Source of the DNA: Catenulispora sp. MAP5-51
Lineage (GTDB): Bacteria; Actinomycetota; Actinomycetes; Streptomycetales; Catenulisporaceae
Direction of reading: 5' to 3'
DNA: 64,000 nucleotides
NCBI RefSeq assembly: GCF_041261205.1
Contig: NZ_JBGCCH010000002.1
Span: 496,001 to 560,000 of the forward strand
Position 1 is the stretch's first letter; the number at the start of each line of letters is the position of its first letter. Of this stretch, positions 18,585 through 26,641 are shown in pieces. The translations under genes were made by a program, and so were the position numbers. The notes under the pieces were generated by a model. The model worked only from the letters and a program-made list of their open reading frames with translations, was not told the origin of the DNA and did no database searches.

Positions 18585-18660
18585 CCGGCGGTCCCCGCGT
18601 CAACCAAGAAGATCGACCAACGCTCTACGTCAAGCTGGGCAAGGGTTTCCCGACGCGGCG

Positions 18661-19434
18661 CTAGTACCAACCGGTCGCGTCCACCACTTCGCCCTCTTCA
18701 TCCTCTTCGTCTGCCGCCAAAGGTTCGCCCGGTCCGCCCCCGGCTGTGATCGCCGGCAGTCTCCCGCGATTCCGCCGCCGCTCCGCCTCCCGCCGGGCCC
18801 ACCCCGGAATCAGCGCCGCCGCCCCGCCGCCGATCAGCAGGACCCCCGCCAGCGCGCGGGTCTTGCGCACCGGCACCACGGTCGTCGACGGCTGCACCAG
18901 CAGCTGGGTCCGGACCCTGTCGTTCGCGTCGACCCCGACGCGGTTCTGCAGGTCGTCCAGATCCGCGTTCAGCGCGCCCAGCAGGATCCGCAGCGACGCC
19001 GCCGCCGCCGGCACGCTCGGTCCGTCCGCCGAGATGTCCAGGCGCGGCAGCCAGTAGTAAGGCTCCTGTGTCGTCCCGCTGTTGCGCGGCGTCAGCGAGT
19101 ACCCGGCGGACATCCCCTGCGCGTGCAGCTGCGCCGCGCTCGAATCGCTCGACAGGCCTTCGGCGATCAGTGCCGCGGTCGCCGCCAGCGACGCCTTCTG
19201 GTCCGCGTACGGGTTCGGATTGTCCTTGGCCTGCTCGACCGAGGGCGCCTCCACCTCGACCACGGCCTGCGCGCGGAAGCGGGGCGCCGGGTGCGTCGCG
19301 AAGTAGCCGCCGACCATCGTCACGGCCAGGATCGGGGCCGCCAGCCACCAGGCCCGCGCGCGCCGTCGTATCGCGCGCGTCGGGCCGGCGTTCCGCCGGC
19401 CCGACGACGCCAAGAGTTCCTCCCGCGCCCTCAC
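18661..19434 (-). CDS. Wzz-like bitopic membrane protein (polysaccharide chain length/export)
   Basis: About 257 residues. Transmembrane segments lie near residues 24-45 (WWLAAPILAVTMVGGYFA) and near 200-220 (ALAGVLLIGGGAAALIPGW), flanking an Ala/Ser-rich extracytoplasmic domain. A basic-acidic cytoplasmic tail ends in DEEDEEGEVVDATGW. This two-TM arrangement is that of chain-length determinant (Wzz) proteins, and the gene is divergent from another such gene at 19665. GTG 19434 was chosen: it has GGGGGA upstream and leaves a short basic N-terminus before TM1. Longer starts up to 19599 are possible but add a low-quality basic leader. No kinase (Walker) motif is seen, so it is not a full Wzc. 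Confidence 0.65.
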   Translation of the reverse strand: MRAREELLASSGRRNAGPTRAIRRRARAWWLAAPILAVTMVGGYFATHPAPRFRAQAVVEVEAPSVEQAKDNPNPYADQKASLAATAALIAEGLSSDSSAAQLHAQGMSAGYSLTPRNSGTTQEPYYWLPRLDISADGPSVPAAAASLRILLGALNADLDDLQNRVGVDANDRVRTQLLVQPSTTVVPVRKTRALAGVLLIGGGAAALIPGWARREAERRRNRGRLPAITAGGGPGEPLAADEEDEEGEVVDATGWY

Positions 19435-19664
19435 AGCCGTCCCCCATCCGCTTGGCCGGGCGCCCTGCCGCGGGTGCCCGTGCCGCCCCATCGATGATGC
19501 AGGGCGCGGCCCGGCGCGGGAACCCCGAAAGTGGGGGGACATCCCCACACGGCCGAGGTCGTCCGTTTCCTTCCCAGTGATCTGATACGGCCCTATCATT
19601 GACCACCGTCGGGTTTCGTCTTTGGGCCCGGCGCGCGAGGCCGAACGCGAAACGTGGGGGGACC

Positions 19665-20594
19665 ATGGATCTCGGCACGATGCTGCGCGTCATGCTGCGG
19701 CGATGGTACGTGTCCATCCCCGCACTCCTGGTAGCCATAGCGCTGCCTGCTGCGGCGTGGACGATGATCTCCTCGAAGTACCAGACCACCTCCACCATCA
19801 GCCTGCTGAACTCGCCCGCGGGTTCCAGCGCCGACCAGGGCACCGGCAACCCGTTCCTGGCGTTCAACAGCTCCCTGACACCGATGGCCGACTTCCTGGC
19901 GCGCCGGCTGAGCTCGGACCAGACGGCGACCGACCTGGCGACCAAGGGCGTCACCGACGCCTTCTCCGCCGAGCTCGCGCCGAACGCCTCGGGGCCGTTC
20001 CTCACCATGACCATGACCGGCAAGAACCCGAACCAGGTCGTGACCGAGCTGCAGACCTTCGACCAGTACGCGATGAGCCAGCTCGCGGTGATCCAGACCA
20101 GTGCCAACTCCTCGCTCCCGGCCTCGACGCTGATCCGCGCGGTGGTCGTGGTCCCGCCGCAGAAGCCGACGACGTCGATGAAGTCGAAGTTCGAGGACGT
20201 GGCCGGGGCCGGCGTGTTCGGGCTGGCGATCCTGTTCCTGTCCGTGTTCGGCAGCGAGGCCATGGCGCTGCGCCGGGCCCGCGAGCGCTCCGGCCAGTCC
20301 CGCCGCCGTTCCGGTGGCTCGCGCTCGGGCTCGGGATCGGGCGCTGGCGCTGGCGCGGGATCAGGCGCGGCATCGGGCGTCGCCGGCGCCAACGGCATCA
20401 GCAGTGGCAACGGCACCTTGGCCCGCCGCACCCCCGCCCTGTCCTCCTCCGCGCAGCTGCCGCACTACCGCGACGCCGAGTTCGACGGCGACTTCGAGGG
20501 CGAGCACGAGGACGAGACCGAGCCGTGGATCGACATCGAGCCGCTCCCGCTCGAACACCTCGCGATCACCGATCGCGATCCGGGCTCGCGCTGA
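19665..20594 (+). CDS. Wzz-like chain-length/polysaccharide export protein
   Basis: 309 residues from ATG 19665, preceded by GGGGGGA. TM1 at residues 17-37 follows a short amphipathic leader. An extracytoplasmic domain contains PFLAFNSS and the repeated pattern of Thr/Ser/Asn, and the segment VVVPPQKPTTSMKSK precedes TM2, as the PxxPxxP-type motif does in Wzz proteins. The cytoplasmic tail is low complexity (Ser/Gly/Arg then acidic). It starts the operon Wzz-Wzy-Wzx: the next gene begins 14 nt after its stop. It controls chain length of a surface polysaccharide by family analogy. No tyrosine kinase domain is present. Confidence 0.75.
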   Translation: MDLGTMLRVMLRRWYVSIPALLVAIALPAAAWTMISSKYQTTSTISLLNSPAGSSADQGTGNPFLAFNSSLTPMADFLARRLSSDQTATDLATKGVTDAFSAELAPNASGPFLTMTMTGKNPNQVVTELQTFDQYAMSQLAVIQTSANSSLPASTLIRAVVVVPPQKPTTSMKSKFEDVAGAGVFGLAILFLSVFGSEAMALRRARERSGQSRRRSGGSRSGSGSGAGAGAGSGAASGVAGANGISSGNGTLARRTPALSSSAQLPHYRDAEFDGDFEGEHEDETEPWIDIEPLPLEHLAITDRDPGSR

Positions 20595-20608
20595 GAGGGC
20601 GCCGAGAA

Positions 20609-22063
20609 GTGAGCGCCCCGGCACCCCCGCGCCTCCGCCGCCGGACTGCGGGCGGCTCGTCCACCGGCACCGGTACCGTCTCCGACGAATCCGCCGGCCG
20701 CAGTCGCCTCCCCGCCCTGTCCCGGCACCGCGACCCCGCCGCCCTGCACGCGAAACCCGCCCGCTGGGACGCGGCCTCGATCCTGACCGTCTACGCCTTC
20801 CTGGTGATGCTGATCCCGGCCACCCAGACCGTGGCCAACCTCGGCGCACTCGGTGCTCCAGCGACCGTCTTCTCGGTCGTGGCCTTCCTGTGGTTCCTGG
20901 CCGGACGCCTCACCGGCCGGTTCAGCCTCGACCCGGGATCCAGCTCGGTCCGCAAGGCGATGTGCGTCCTGGCCACCGCCTTCACCATCTCCTACATCAC
21001 CCTGTCGGGCCGCTCGGCCAGCCCGCTGGAGACCCAGGCCGCCGACCGGGCCCTGATCCTGCTGCTGATCTGGTGCGGCCTGGTGGTCGTGGCCTCCGCG
21101 GGGATCACCGACCGGGACCGTCTGGAGACGCTGCTGCGCCGGCTGGTCCTGCTCGGCACGATCGTGGCCGTGATCGGCATCTTCGAGTTCTTCTCCGGCT
21201 GGCAGTTCACCGAGCACGTCGTCATCCCGGGCCTGGCCACCAACAGCGACCCGGCCGCCACCGGGGCCCGCGGCGGCCACCTGCGCGCGCAGGCCACCAC
21301 CACCCAGCCGCTGGAGTTCGGCGCGGTGATCGCGGTCCACCTGCCCTTCGCGCTCCAGCAGGCCGGCGACGCCTCGAAGTGGGGCCCGGGGCTGCGGCAG
21401 ATGCTGCGCCGCTACGGCCCGGTGACCGCCATGATCATCAGCCTCCCGATGACGGTGTCCCGCACCGCGATCATCGGCCTGGTCGTGGTGCTGGCGACGC
21501 TGATGCCCTCGTGGCCCAAGCAGCGCCGGCGTCCGGCGTACCTGATGACGCTGTTCGGCGCCGCGGCCGTCCGGGTCCTCGTCCCGGGTCTGCTCGGCAC
21601 GATCCTGGTGCTGTTCTCCTCGGCCTCGGGCAACTCCGACAACAGCTCGCAGGCCCGCACGAAGGACTACGCGGGCGTCACGCCGTATATCAAGTCACGA
21701 CCATGGTTCGGCCGCGGCCCGTCCACGTTCATCCCGAGCCTCTACCGCTACACCGACAACTACTATCTGCTGGCCCTGGTCGAGGTCGGCATCGTCGGCG
21801 TCCTGGCGGTCCTGATCATCTACTTCACCGGCATCCGCGCCGGCCGGCTCGGCCGCAAGCTGAGCGTCGACGAGCCGTACCGCGACCTCGGCCAGTGCTT
21901 CGCCGCGACGTTCGCGGTGATGCTCTTCATCAGCGCCACGTTCGACACGCTGAGCTTCCCGATGCTCAGCGGATTGCTGTTCCTCTTGTTCGGCTGTTCG
22001 GGTGCTTATTTAGGCATCGCCAGGTCGGAAGCCGCCGCCAGAGCCCAGGCAGGTGCCCCATGA
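20609..22063 (+). CDS. O-antigen ligase/Wzy-type polysaccharide polymerase
   Basis: 484 residues from GTG 20609. About ten hydrophobic segments span residues 55-470, after a Pro/Arg/Ser-rich cytoplasmic leader. The large periplasmic-side loop between later helices contains YAGVTPYIKSRPWFGRGPSTF, ending in the SRPWFGRGP motif typical of Wzy_C/O-antigen ligase families, followed by TDNYYLLALVEVGIVG. These proteins polymerise or ligate lipid-linked oligosaccharide at the outer face of the membrane. It overlaps the flippase start by 4 nt (ATGA), so a Wzz-Wzy-Wzx export unit is seen. Confidence 0.85.
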   Translation: MSAPAPPRLRRRTAGGSSTGTGTVSDESAGRSRLPALSRHRDPAALHAKPARWDAASILTVYAFLVMLIPATQTVANLGALGAPATVFSVVAFLWFLAGRLTGRFSLDPGSSSVRKAMCVLATAFTISYITLSGRSASPLETQAADRALILLLIWCGLVVVASAGITDRDRLETLLRRLVLLGTIVAVIGIFEFFSGWQFTEHVVIPGLATNSDPAATGARGGHLRAQATTTQPLEFGAVIAVHLPFALQQAGDASKWGPGLRQMLRRYGPVTAMIISLPMTVSRTAIIGLVVVLATLMPSWPKQRRRPAYLMTLFGAAAVRVLVPGLLGTILVLFSSASGNSDNSSQARTKDYAGVTPYIKSRPWFGRGPSTFIPSLYRYTDNYYLLALVEVGIVGVLAVLIIYFTGIRAGRLGRKLSVDEPYRDLGQCFAATFAVMLFISATFDTLSFPMLSGLLFLLFGCSGAYLGIARSEAAARAQAGAP

Positions 22064-23661
22064 GCCATTCGCAAGCCGCCCCCGACGCCGGTTCGGAGCC
22101 CAGCTCGGAACCGGGTTCGGAGCCGAGTTCGGAGGCCACCTCGCTGCCCGCCGAGGAATCGCTCGGCGACCGGGTCCGCTCCGCCGCGAAGTGGAGCATG
22201 ATCAACACCCTGCTGATCCGCATCGGCACCTTCGCCACCGGCGTGATCCTGGCCCGCGGCGCGCTGACGCCGCGCGACTGGGGGCTGTACGCGGTCGGCG
22301 GCGTCGCGCAGGCGGTGCTGCTGTCGTTCAACGAGCTGGGCGTGAGCCTGGCCGTGGTGCGCTGGGACCGCGACCCGCGCTCGTTCGCGCCGACGGTGGT
22401 CACCCTCGCCACGGCCTCCAGCACGGTGCTGTACGTCGGGCTGTGGTTCCTGGCGCACGACATCGCGGTCATGCTCGGCTCCCCCGACGCCACCGGCGTG
22501 CTCCGGATCCTGTGCTTCGCGGTGGTCGTCGACGGCGTCGCCTGCGTCCCGAACGCGGTGCTGATGCGCGAGTTCCGCCAGCGGGCGCGGCTGACGATCG
22601 ACCTGCTGACCTTCGCCGTGAGCTCCGGCCTCACCCTGCTGCTGGCGTTCCGCGGCTGGGGCGCGTCCAGCTTCGCCTGGGGCGGCGTGGCCGGCGTGAT
22701 GGTCGCCCTGATCGGCTGCGGCATCGCGGCGCCCGGCTACCTGCGGCCCGGCTGGGACCGCACGGTGGCGCGCGAACTCGTCCGCTACGGCGCGCCTCTG
22801 GCCGGAGCCAGCCTGTTCGTCCTGGCGACGATGAACACCGACAGCGCGGTCGTCGGCGCCACCCTCGGCCCGGTCGCGCTGGGCCTGTACCGGGTCGCCT
22901 TCACGATGTCGAGCTGGCCGGTCCGCGCCATCTCCGAGACCGCACGCCGTGTGTCCTTCGCCGGCTTCTCCCGCGCGGCGGTCTCCGAGCAGACCCTCAC
23001 CGACGGCTTCACCGGCGGCCTGTCCCCCTTGCTGATCGCCTCGGTCCCGGCCTGCGCACTGCTCGCCGCTCTTCCGGGCCCGATCATCCGCTCGGTCTAC
23101 GGCGACCAGTGGACCGGCGCCGCGGGAGCCTTGCGCTACCTGGCGATCCTGGGCCTGCTGCGGATCATCTTCGAGCTCTGCTACGACTTCATGGTCGCCG
23201 CCGGCCGCTCCCGAGCATTGTTGACGGTCCAGGCCCTCTGGCTCGCCGCCCTGATCCCCGCCCTCTACATCGGCGCCCACCGCAACGGCATCAGCGGCGT
23301 CGGCGCGGGCCACATCGTGGTCGCGGCGGGCCTCATCGCTCCCGCCTACCTCCTGACGCTGCGCGCCGTCGGCATCCATCCCCTGCGCATCGCGGCGGTC
23401 ACGTGGCGCCCGATCCTCGGCGGGGCGGCGGTGGTGGCCGTGGCCATCGCGGTGAACCACGTCGCCGGCGACTCCGACGCCGGGCTGGCCGGCGCGAGCC
23501 TGGTCGCGATGGTGGCGTATGTGCCGATCGCGGTGCCGGCGTCGGTGATGCGGCAGGTGTGGGCCGTGGCCCAGTCCCGGATCGGCAGGCGCCGCAGGCC
23601 GATCCCGTCGCCGATCATCGTCGACGAGCGCCTCGCTTCCGGGGAGTCCGCCTCGGCCTGA
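22060..23661 (+). CDS. Wzx-like lipid-linked polysaccharide flippase
   Basis: 533 residues from ATG 22060. After a Ser/Glu/Pro-rich leader there are about 12-14 transmembrane segments, beginning with SAAKWSMINTLLIRIGTFATG, the typical first helix of the polysaccharide biosynthesis (MATE-like/RfbX, MurJ-like) family. It would move undecaprenyl-linked glycan units across the membrane. It overlaps the Wzy-like gene (ATGA) and ends the three-gene operon begun at 19665. Length agrees with the family. Specific substrate unknown; the glycan cluster at 27-46 kb is the obvious partner. Confidence 0.85.
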   Translation: MSHSQAAPDAGSEPSSEPGSEPSSEATSLPAEESLGDRVRSAAKWSMINTLLIRIGTFATGVILARGALTPRDWGLYAVGGVAQAVLLSFNELGVSLAVVRWDRDPRSFAPTVVTLATASSTVLYVGLWFLAHDIAVMLGSPDATGVLRILCFAVVVDGVACVPNAVLMREFRQRARLTIDLLTFAVSSGLTLLLAFRGWGASSFAWGGVAGVMVALIGCGIAAPGYLRPGWDRTVARELVRYGAPLAGASLFVLATMNTDSAVVGATLGPVALGLYRVAFTMSSWPVRAISETARRVSFAGFSRAAVSEQTLTDGFTGGLSPLLIASVPACALLAALPGPIIRSVYGDQWTGAAGALRYLAILGLLRIIFELCYDFMVAAGRSRALLTVQALWLAALIPALYIGAHRNGISGVGAGHIVVAAGLIAPAYLLTLRAVGIHPLRIAAVTWRPILGGAAVVAVAIAVNHVAGDSDAGLAGASLVAMVAYVPIAVPASVMRQVWAVAQSRIGRRRRPIPSPIIVDERLASGESASA

Positions 23662-23686
23662 CAAACGCGATCGTCTTCGAACTCTG

Positions 23687-23715
23687 TTGCCAGCTCGCGC
23701 ACAGAGACGTAGTGT
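23687..23715 (+). promoter_or_regulatory. Predicted sigma70-type promoter of the tetR-P450 operon
   Basis: TTGCCA at 23687-23692 and TAGTGT at 23710-23715 are separated by 17 nt. The expected transcription start is about 23722, essentially at the ATG (23723), so the mRNA would be leaderless. There is no Shine-Dalgarno sequence before the ATG, which fits. Confidence 0.5.
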
Positions 23716-23716
23716 C

Positions 23717-23734
23717 CTGAACATGAGTGTTCAG
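23717..23734. promoter_or_regulatory. Perfect palindrome over the tetR start codon, likely autoregulatory operator
   Basis: CTGAACA-TGAG-TGTTCAG: a perfect 7-bp inverted repeat with a 4-nt spacer, starting 1 nt after the predicted -10 and covering the ATG. TetR proteins usually bind short palindromes beside their own promoters, so this is a natural operator. Binding is inferred. Confidence 0.6.
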
Positions 23735-24316
23735 TCTGGCGCCTTGAGCCGATCCCGCCGCGCCGTGAAACGGCCCCTGCTCGATGTGGTGGCCGAAGTC
23801 CTCCTGGCGCAGCCGGGCGCCTCGCTCGCCGAGGTGGCCGAGGCCGCCGGGATCAGTCGCACCACGCTCCACAAGCACTACGCGACGAGGGACGAGCTGG
23901 TACGCGCGGTCGGCGTGCGGGCCACGGACATCTGGGAGCAGGCGGTCGACCGGGTCGCGGACAAGCCCGGCACGGAACCGGGCCTGCGAGAGTTGCTCGC
24001 CGCCATGATCGAGAGCGGGCCGCAGCTGGCGTTCCTGTGGCGCAACCCCGTCCTCGACGGTGATCACGAACTCATTCAGCGCTACATCGACGTCGAGAAC
24101 CGCTGCCTGGCCGTCCTGGATCGCGCGCGCAAGCAAGGCCTGCTCGCCGCGTCCACGCCCGACTGGTGGCTGCTGCAGACCATGCACGCGCTCGTCTACA
24201 CCGCGGCGGAGGCCGTGCACGACGGAAAGCTGGCACCGCTCGACGCGCCTGATCTCGCGCTCAGAACACTGCTGCACGGACTGGGTGCGCGGGGCGTGCA
24301 GGAGGCGTCGGCATGA
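23723..24316 (+). CDS. TetR/AcrR-family transcriptional regulator
   Basis: 197 residues from ATG 23723. The N-terminal helix-turn-helix is clear: SLAEVAEAAGISRTTLHKHY followed by ATRDELVRAVG, a textbook TetR DNA-binding domain. The C-terminal ligand domain is helical with aromatic residues (WLLQTMHALVYTAAEAVHDG). The upstream Met at 23687 was rejected because the palindrome and promoter lie between. The stop overlaps the P450 ATG by 4 nt (ATGA), so the regulator and enzyme are translationally coupled. It probably represses itself and the P450 and responds to a small hydrophobic ligand or P450 substrate. Confidence 0.85.
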   Translation: MSVQSGALSRSRRAVKRPLLDVVAEVLLAQPGASLAEVAEAAGISRTTLHKHYATRDELVRAVGVRATDIWEQAVDRVADKPGTEPGLRELLAAMIESGPQLAFLWRNPVLDGDHELIQRYIDVENRCLAVLDRARKQGLLAASTPDWWLLQTMHALVYTAAEAVHDGKLAPLDAPDLALRTLLHGLGARGVQEASA

Positions 24317-25542
24317 GCAGGCTCACGCAGACAGCCGGATTCGTCGCATCGCTCTACACACAGCGTGCCTTCACCCACTATCTGGCCTCCGTACGACACG
24401 AGCCGATGGCGCAGCTCGCCACCCGCAAAGGCAGCCAGGACCCGTACGCGATCTACCGGCGGATGCAGCAGAACGGGCCGCTCTACCTGACGGCACGCGG
24501 CAACTGGTCCACGGCGAGCCACCGGGTGTGCAACGCGGTACTGCGCGACCGGAAGTTCGGCGTCATGCAGGACGAGTACCTGGACCTGTCGTTCCTCGGC
24601 ATGAACCCGCCGGACCACACCAGACTGCGCCGCCTGGCACAGCCCGCCTTCAGCCCGAAGACCCTCCCGGCCTTCCGCGACCGCATCGAGAACACGGTCG
24701 CGGACCTCCTCGACCGCGCGACGTCCCGCGGCGGCAGCTTCGACCTCGTCACCGATTTCGCCGCGCCACTCCCGATCAGCGTCATCACCGAACTCCTCGG
24801 CATCCCCGACGCCGACAGCCGCGAGTTCGCCGAACACGGCGCCGTCGTCGGCGGCGCACTCGACGGCGTCAACTCGCTGCGCCAAGCGGCACGCTTCCAA
24901 GCCGCACAGGCAGCGCTGCACACCCTGTTCGAGAACGTCTTCGAGCTCCGCCGCCGCGAACCGGCCGACGACCTGATCAGCCGCCTGCTGGCGGCCGAAG
25001 GCGACCAGCTCCAGCCGGGCGAGCTGGAACCGATGGTCTTCCTGCTCCTGATCGCCGGCTTCGAGACGACGGTCAACATCATCGGCAACTGCGTCCTGGC
25101 CCTGCTGCGCAACCCGGAACAGTGGGAAGCCCTCCGCGCGGACCCCGAACGCCTGGCCCCCCAAGCAGTCGAGGAGGCACTCCGCTACGACCCACCGGTC
25201 CAGGGCACCAGCCGCATCGCCCTGGAGGACGCCGAACTCGAAGGGCGGCACGTCCGCCGAGGACAAACCGTCTTCACCATGATCGGCGGCGCCGGCCGCG
25301 ACCCCGAGGTCTACGACCACCCGGACACCTTCGACATCGAGCGCACCAACCCCGCCGAACACCTGGCCTTCTCCGGCGGCATCCACTACTGCGTGGGGCA
25401 ACCCCTGGCCCGCATGGAGCTGAACATCGCCATCCAGATGCTGGCGGAGCGCATGCCGAAACTGCGGCTCGCCGGCCCGGTGCGGCGACGGCGGACGACG
25501 ACGATCAGGGGGCTGCGGCAGTTGGTGGTGAGTGCGGACTGA
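24313..25542 (+). CDS. Cytochrome P450 (class I bacterial type)
   Basis: 409 residues, full length. Visible motifs: NPPDHTRLR (C-helix), LIAGFETTVN in the I-helix with E251-T252 oxygen-activation pair, EEALRY (ExxR), and the heme loop FSGGIHYCVGQPLAR with Cys360 as heme ligand. It lacks a membrane anchor and fused reductase, so it needs separate ferredoxin partners, not present in this window. It is coupled to the TetR gene at 23723, suggesting substrate-induced expression. CYP subfamily and substrate cannot be read from sequence alone; detoxification or a biosynthetic oxidation are both plausible. Confidence 0.92.
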   Translation: MSRLTQTAGFVASLYTQRAFTHYLASVRHEPMAQLATRKGSQDPYAIYRRMQQNGPLYLTARGNWSTASHRVCNAVLRDRKFGVMQDEYLDLSFLGMNPPDHTRLRRLAQPAFSPKTLPAFRDRIENTVADLLDRATSRGGSFDLVTDFAAPLPISVITELLGIPDADSREFAEHGAVVGGALDGVNSLRQAARFQAAQAALHTLFENVFELRRREPADDLISRLLAAEGDQLQPGELEPMVFLLLIAGFETTVNIIGNCVLALLRNPEQWEALRADPERLAPQAVEEALRYDPPVQGTSRIALEDAELEGRHVRRGQTVFTMIGGAGRDPEVYDHPDTFDIERTNPAEHLAFSGGIHYCVGQPLARMELNIAIQMLAERMPKLRLAGPVRRRRTTTIRGLRQLVVSAD

Positions 25543-25858
25543 CGTGGGTGGGTGGGTATGGCTGGTTGCGGTTTGTTTGTGGGCTGACAGTCACAGGCGT
25601 TTCTTGACGGCTTCGCGCATGGTTTACGGGATCCGCTGGTGGCGCGGTTCGGGGGCGGCGCTGGTTTCGCGGGGCGGTGGTGGTGTGGGTAGGTGGGCGG
25701 CTCTACTGCGAAAATCCAAGGGCAAGGGCAACTGCGAAGGTCAAGGGCAAGGTCAAAGGCTTACAGGCGCCTCCGGCGGCGCCTGCGCGGCGAGCGGCCT
25801 CGCTCCGGGGAGTGGGGGGCCGCGTAGTCAGGCGGCGGTCGTTGCTTGTGGTCGCCTG

Positions 25859-26020
25859 TGTCCCGGATTCCCCGCCGCTTCGTCGCCCGGAGGGAACCAT
25901 CCCGGCCTGGGCGGTATCAAGCCGGATCACACGCTGCTGTGGTCTAGTATCAGCGGCTTGACACCGCCCAGTCCGGGATGGTTGTGCAAGCACCGCCGAA
26001 GCGACGGGGAATCCGGGACA
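25859..26020. mobile_element. MITE-like palindromic element A
   Basis: Ends are a perfect 16-bp terminal inverted repeat: TGTCCCGGATTCCCCG at 25859-25874 and its complement at 26005-26020. The interior contains a 28-bp hairpin (about 25898-25925 with 25953-25980) with two mismatches around a core with GCGGTATCAAGCCG. There is no transposase ORF and no clear target duplication. A non-autonomous element mobilised in trans, or a conserved structured repeat, are the two readings. Confidence 0.5.
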
Positions 26021-26119
26021 ACCCCCGCCTGTGGGAAGGGTTCCCGCACCTCACGCACACACCGCCTGGCCGCCGCTGTGCCTCACCGAGTGGACCCGGT
26101 CCACACCACAGGCCGGGTT

Positions 26120-26276
26120 TGTCCCGGATTCCCCGTCGCTTCGGCGGGCGAAGCCAAGCAGGCCGGGCCGGTGGTGTCAAGTCGCTGACACTGGACCAAC
26201 AGCTCTGCGATCCGACTTGATACCACCGGACCGGTCTGCTTCCGTAAGGCGACGATGCGACGGGGAATCCGGGACA
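26120..26276. mobile_element. MITE-like palindromic element B
   Basis: Same terminal repeat as element A (26120-26135 and 26261-26276) but a diverged interior: GTGGTGTCAAGTCG in the left half faces CGACTTGATACCAC in the right half, with one change giving a G-T pair. The pairing is kept while sequence differs from A, which hints at selection or repeated re-formation of the hairpin. Confidence 0.5.
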
Positions 26277-26550
26277 GAGGCGACCACAAGCAACAACCGC
26301 CGCCCGACAACGCGGCCCCCACTCCCCGGAGCGAGGCCGCTCGCCGCGCAGGCGCCGCCGGAGGCGCCTGTAAGCCTTTGACCTTGCCCTTGACTGTCGC
26401 AGTTGCCCTTGGTTTTCGCAGTAGAGCCAACCACCTACCCACACCACCGCCGCCCCGCGAAACCAGCGCCACCCCCGACCCGCGCCACCAGCGGATCCCG
26501 TAAACCATGCGCGAAGCCGTCAAGAAACGCCTGCAAGCCACCCACCCCAG

Positions 26551-26586
26551 CCGCACCCGCACCCGCACCCGCACCCGCACCCGCAC
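26551..26586. repeat. Hexanucleotide tandem repeat (CCGCAC)x6
   Basis: Six perfect copies of CCGCAC, directly after the right arm of the large inverted repeat and upstream of the convergent end of the glycosyltransferase gene at 26642. A short partial copy of the arm end (ACGGCTTCGCGC) follows at about 26627-26638 in direct orientation relative to the left arm. Confidence 0.8.
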
Positions 26587-26641
26587 GAGAAACTCACCCA
26601 CACACACGTCAGAGGCGCCCTTTTTTACGGCTTCGCGCGAC

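Larger units (their letters stand above)
25595..26533. repeat. Gene-free region made of a ~940-bp nested inverted repeat
   Basis: The arm 25595-25860 (starting AGGCGTTTCTTGACGGC) recurs inverted at 26277-26533 (ending GCCGTCAAGAAACGCCT) with few mismatches and small indels. Inside lie two palindromic elements (25859-26020 and 26120-26276). Even the 100-nt spacer folds: GCCTGTGG at 26027-26034 pairs with CCACAGGC at 26106-26113, and GTGGAC-CCG-GTCCAC is at 26090-26104. All share one axis near 26067. The whole 25543-26641 interval holds no supportable gene; ORFs here are mirror images of one another. Confidence 0.8.

Noticed and set aside
19435-19599. N-terminal extension of the 18661-19434 gene to 19599
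   Set aside because: The added residues are Arg/Gly/Pro-rich and lie in the divergent promoter region; GTG 19434 has a good SD.
25532-26607. Several ORFs of 60-218 codons on both strands in the gene-free region
   Set aside because: They are mirror images caused by the inverted repeat; the same peptides appear on opposite strands and resemble no family.
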